From NCBI GenBank assembly GCA_021799555.1, contig JAJZAG010000170.1, forward strand, positions 1 through 8,169: a stretch of DNA of 8,169 nucleotides, written 5' to 3'. Source of the DNA: Deltaproteobacteria bacterium (GTDB lineage Bacteria; Desulfobacterota; Binatia; Binatales; Binataceae). The notes beneath the pieces were generated by a model, which was not told the origin of the DNA, searched no databases, and saw nothing but the letters and a program-made list of their open reading frames with translations. The stretch's first letter is position 1. Every line of letters starts with the position of its first letter. Below, piece after piece: positions 5,933-8,169 of this stretch. A program made the translations under genes and the position numbers.

Positions 5933-7208
5933 GGAAAATAAACGGCGCCTGCCCAATCCGGATCGCCGCGCCGTCGGCGAGCGGTGAGGTGGTGATCTGC
6001 CGGTTGTCCACGAACGTTCCGTTTTGGCTGCCAAGGTCTTTTAGTTCGAAGTGCCCGCCCGCTGCGGTGATTTCTGCATGATGCCGCGAGACCGACGAGT
6101 GGTTGACGACAATATCGTTGTCGAGCGCGCGGCCCAGCCGCGTAGCGCCGTCGGGACGCAGCGGAAAAACCTGTCCAGACGAATCCTCGAGCGCAGGCAC
6201 TCCGCGGTGCGCGCTCTGACCGGGAGCAGGCGCCGCTGCTCCGAGCGTGGCGCCTGAAACCCGCCCCGCAGCGGTCGCCGAGGAAGCCGCGCCCTGGCGC
6301 AGATGAAACATCAACTCATAACCGCCAACCTTTATCCGATCGCCGTCGCGCAGATCCGCGCTTTCGACACGATGACCGTTGACGAAGGTGCCTTCCTGAA
6401 CGGCCAGACTCTTGATCGCGAAATCAGAACCGTGGCGCTCGATCACGGCGTGGCGTTGCTGTACGCCGGGATCGCCGAACAGGCCGATTGGATTTTCTTC
6501 GGCGCGGCCGAGCGTGGCGCGCGCGCCTTCGATTCGGAATTGCCGCCCGCGCAGCCGTCCTTGCTCGACGGTCAGCCACGCCATCTTGGTCAGCTCCTGC
6601 ACGAGGCCGATGAACAGGCCGATAAAAAATCCGATCAGCGAAAGCCCGATCAGGCGCGACCAAAAGCCGCCGCCAGTAATCTGGTTGATCGGATCGAACA
6701 GGAATCCGCCGGCGAAGCCGCCGATGAATCCACCGAGCGCGCCTTTAGCGATATTTGGTATCGAGAGCGTCGCGAGTCCCACGCCTGCGCCAAGGCTCGC
6801 GCCCATTATTACCCAGCTGAAGACGCGGCCAAGAAACAGAAAGAAGCTCGAACCCGCATGCCCGAGGCTCCATCCGCCCGCGCTTAGCATCACGCTGAAG
6901 ACGTAGTTGGAAACGTAATCGGCAGGGAGGGCGAGCAACAGGCATACTATGAAGCCGCGAATCAGGTTATTGCGTGTGGTCGTCGTCCATTCGATCTGCT
7001 GAGCACCAACCGCAAGGATGAATCCGCCGATCAGTCCCGAAAGGATCGCCATCGACGCGTACGACATCGCGGCGTCAAAGCTCGATATCCGCTCGGTCAG
7101 GTTATGGCCGTGGCTGGCGATCTCGACCGGAAGCCATCCGAGCGCGCCGCCGAGCAGGCCTGCGATCGCCTTGTTGAAGAGTTCGCGACGATTGATGGAG
7201 CTGTTCAT
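5925..7208 (-). CDS. Membrane protein with two C-terminal FHA domains
   Basis: This 427-residue protein has an N-terminal membrane region and two forkhead-associated domains. Residues about 13-205 hold roughly six hydrophobic segments, including a glycine-zipper-like stretch (GALGGFIGGFAGGFLF, 157-171) and a final segment ending near residue 205. FHA1 (about 226-303) has LGR (R235), QRHA (H253) and GTFVNG, but Gln replaces the usual phosphopeptide-contacting Ser. FHA2 (about 340-424) is canonical: LGR (R360), SRHHAEI (S374, H377) and GSQNGTFV (N396). FHA domains bind phosphothreonine, so this is a likely partner or substrate of the kinase two genes downstream. The ATG at 7208 was chosen: GAGGA lies at 7219-7223 with 10-nt spacing, and the sequence MNSSINRRELFNKAIAGLLG is a sensible start. 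A TTG at 7259 in the same frame would add 17 unremarkable residues. Confidence 0.9.
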   Translation of the reverse strand: MNSSINRRELFNKAIAGLLGGALGWLPVEIASHGHNLTERISSFDAAMSYASMAILSGLIGGFILAVGAQQIEWTTTTRNNLIRGFIVCLLLALPADYVSNYVFSVMLSAGGWSLGHAGSSFFLFLGRVFSWVIMGASLGAGVGLATLSIPNIAKGALGGFIGGFAGGFLFDPINQITGGGFWSRLIGLSLIGFFIGLFIGLVQELTKMAWLTVEQGRLRGRQFRIEGARATLGRAEENPIGLFGDPGVQQRHAVIERHGSDFAIKSLAVQEGTFVNGHRVESADLRDGDRIKVGGYELMFHLRQGAASSATAAGRVSGATLGAAAPAPGQSAHRGVPALEDSSGQVFPLRPDGATRLGRALDNDIVVNHSSVSRHHAEITAAGGHFELKDLGSQNGTFVDNRQITTSPLADGAAIRIGQAPFIFRA

Positions 7209-7218
7209 TCGGGGAAGA

Positions 7219-7223
7219 TCCTC
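7219..7223 (-). promoter_or_regulatory. Ribosome binding site of the FHA gene
   Basis: On the minus strand the sequence reads GAGGA, ten bases before the ATG at 7208. This supports that start over the in-frame TTG at 7259, which would place the ribosome site inside the coding region. Confidence 0.55.
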
Positions 7224-7273
7224 GCCGTAATCGCAATTCTCATAAAGCCCAGGGCCCAACCAATACCCTAATC

Positions 7274-7301
7274 ATAATAGCCCGCCGACCGGGCCCGTAA
7301 A
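7274..7301 (-). promoter_or_regulatory. Candidate sigma-70-type promoter of the FHA-kinase operon
   Basis: Read on the minus strand, TTTACG (7301-7296; four of six matches to TTGACA) is followed by a 16-bp GC-rich spacer and then TATTAT (7279-7274; five of six matches to TATAAT). Transcription would begin near 7267, giving a leader of about 60 nt before the FHA ATG. This AT-rich patch stands out in the otherwise GC-rich divergent region. The call rests on pattern only. Confidence 0.4.
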
Positions 7302-7320
7302 ATCCACGCACCAAGTGCCG

Positions 7321-7338
7321 CGCGGCTCGCCAGCCGCG
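7321..7338. repeat. Perfect 7-bp inverted repeat (hairpin) in the divergent intergenic region
   Basis: CGCGGCT and AGCCGCG are separated by a 4-base loop. No run of T follows on either strand, so it does not look like an intrinsic terminator. It lies between the candidate FHA promoter and the CoA-transferase start and could be a regulator site or chance in GC-rich DNA. Confidence 0.3.
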
Positions 7339-7451
7339 GTGGCGAACCAATCTCACGGCCGCACAGGCGTGGCTTTCCCGGATGGAGTTGCGGACCCGCG
7401 GGCTGGCGCGGCATCATCCTACAGAACCTTTCATGTGCCAATGGAGCGCCG

Positions 7452-8169
7452 ATGGAGTCAGAGAGTCTCGTTGCGGAAAAATTTGGTCCCCTGCAGGGAG
7501 TGAAAATCGTTTCGACCGGAACTTTGATTGCGCAGCCGTTCGCTGCCGAACTCGCCGCCGAAATGGGCGCCGAGGTAATTCAGATCGAGCGCCCGGGCGC
7601 GGGGGACACCGGATGGCGCAATATCGGCGTCAGGCTCGCCACGCGCGACGGCAGCCCTCCGATCGCAACTACATGGGTGCAGGAGCGCCGCAACGTTTTT
7701 TGCATCACGCTCGATCTCGCGAAGCCGCGCGGCCGCGAAATTTTTCTCAAGCTCACCGCGCGCGCCGATATCTGGATGGAAAGCTCGAAGCCCGGCACCT
7801 ATCCGAAGTGGAATCTCGATGACGACACGGTCTGGAAGCTCAACCCAAAGCTGGTCATCACGCACGTCAGCGGATTCGGCCAGACCGGCGATCCAGATTA
7901 CGTCACACGCGCCTCCTACGACATAGTCGGACAGGCCGCCGGTGGAATGATGTACCAGACAGGGTTTCCCGACCCGACTCCACCCACCCGCGCCGCTCCG
8001 TGGACGGGCGACTATATCACGGCGCTGTTTACGTTATGGTCGTCGCTGGCGGGGCTGACCTATGCGCGCTCGACCGGCAAGGGGCAAGCGATCGACGTTG
8101 CGCAATATGAGGCGATTCACAAAACGCTCGGCGGCACGATGCTCGAGTATTTTCAGGCGGGGATCGTGC
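7452..8169 (+). CDS. Family III CoA-transferase (CaiB/BaiF type), N-terminal part
   Basis: This frame is open from ATG 7452 to the window edge and gives 239 residues of a protein usually about 400 long. It opens with KFGPLQGVKIVSTGTLIAQP and continues with AAEMGAEVIQIERPGAGD, NPKLVITHVSGFGQTG (131-146), ASYDIVGQAAGG (154-165) and TGKGQAIDVAQYE (208-220). This order is characteristic of the CaiB/formyl-CoA transferase family, and the layout recalls E. coli carnitine CoA-transferase CaiB. By alignment from memory, the catalytic aspartate that forms the acyl anhydride is D187 in AAPWTGDY. The enzyme moves CoA between carboxylic acids in the cytosol; the substrate is not evident. The start has GGAG at 7443-7446 with 5-nt spacing. 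It is divergent from the FHA operon. It could be an alpha-methylacyl-CoA racemase-type member, since these share the fold, but the CaiB resemblance is stronger. Confidence 0.9.
   Translation, partial: MESESLVAEKFGPLQGVKIVSTGTLIAQPFAAELAAEMGAEVIQIERPGAGDTGWRNIGVRLATRDGSPPIATTWVQERRNVFCITLDLAKPRGREIFLKLTARADIWMESSKPGTYPKWNLDDDTVWKLNPKLVITHVSGFGQTGDPDYVTRASYDIVGQAAGGMMYQTGFPDPTPPTRAAPWTGDYITALFTLWSSLAGLTYARSTGKGQAIDVAQYEAIHKTLGGTMLEYFQAGIV

Noticed and set aside
5933..6034. ATG start at 6034 for the zinc-ribbon protein (161 residues).
   Set aside because: It would overlap the FHA2-coding end by about 110 bp, and the added residues are Arg/Ser-rich shadow sequence. The GTG at 5932 begins just before the zinc ribbon with an 8-bp overlap.
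6303..6887. Plus-strand frames opposite the FHA protein's membrane region.
   Set aside because: Their composition is that of an antisense shadow, and the minus strand encodes clear TM segments and FHA motifs.
7209..7259. TTG start at 7259 for the FHA protein.
   Set aside because: The ATG at 7208 has a properly spaced GAGGA site, and the 17 extra residues show no feature.
7911..7922. D157 (ASYDIVGQ) as the CoA-transferase nucleophile.
   Set aside because: Alignment from memory with CaiB and formyl-CoA transferase places the catalytic Asp169 at D187 (TGDY). The CaiB counterpart of D157 is Asn.

Overview
This GC-rich window comes from a bacterial chromosome. It is densely coded, with GC-biased third positions, short gaps and several gene overlaps. 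The gene types are a class III aminotransferase, an alpha/beta hydrolase, a CaiB-like CoA-transferase, a CLC protein with CBS domains, and FHA/Ser-Thr kinase signalling. This mix resembles metabolically broad soil or environmental bacteria, for example uncultivated Desulfobacterota/Binatota-like or other GC-rich lineages. That placement is a guess; there is no rRNA or other phylogenetic marker here. I see no tRNA, CRISPR array or insertion sequence.

Layout. On the + strand from the left edge are the C-terminal end of a class III aminotransferase (1-198), an alpha/beta hydrolase (295-1167), and a 689-residue CLC-family anion transport protein with two CBS domains and a TrkA-C-like tail (1250-3319). 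A minus-strand cluster runs from about 7208 down to 3289. In transcription order it holds a membrane protein with two FHA domains, a small zinc-ribbon/two-TM protein, a Ser/Thr protein kinase with zinc ribbon, TM and BON-like domain, a possible 18-codon ORF, and a PHP-family phosphoesterase. The last gene converges on the CLC gene and overlaps it by 31 bp. At the right end, divergent from the FHA gene, is a family III (CaiB/BaiF) CoA-transferase cut by the window edge.

How the genes may work together. The FHA gene, the zinc-ribbon gene and the kinase look like one membrane-bound phosphosignalling operon, with an 8-bp overlap and then a 22-bp gap. FHA domains bind phosphothreonine, and the kinase carries a probable periplasmic BON-like domain that could sense or anchor. 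The PHP enzyme may be co-transcribed, but its role in the pathway is unknown. The other genes look like ordinary metabolism and transport.

The most interesting observation is in the kinase. The usual beta3 'VAIK' lysine is alanine (A42), and a lysine (K24) sits in the glycine-rich loop where the third glycine normally is. This is the arrangement known from eukaryotic WNK ('with no lysine') kinases. The remaining catalytic residues are intact, so the protein is probably an active kinase with a relocated lysine and not a pseudokinase. A second observation is that the CLC protein keeps the gating glutamate but lacks the internal proton glutamate and both classical central anion-coordinating side chains.
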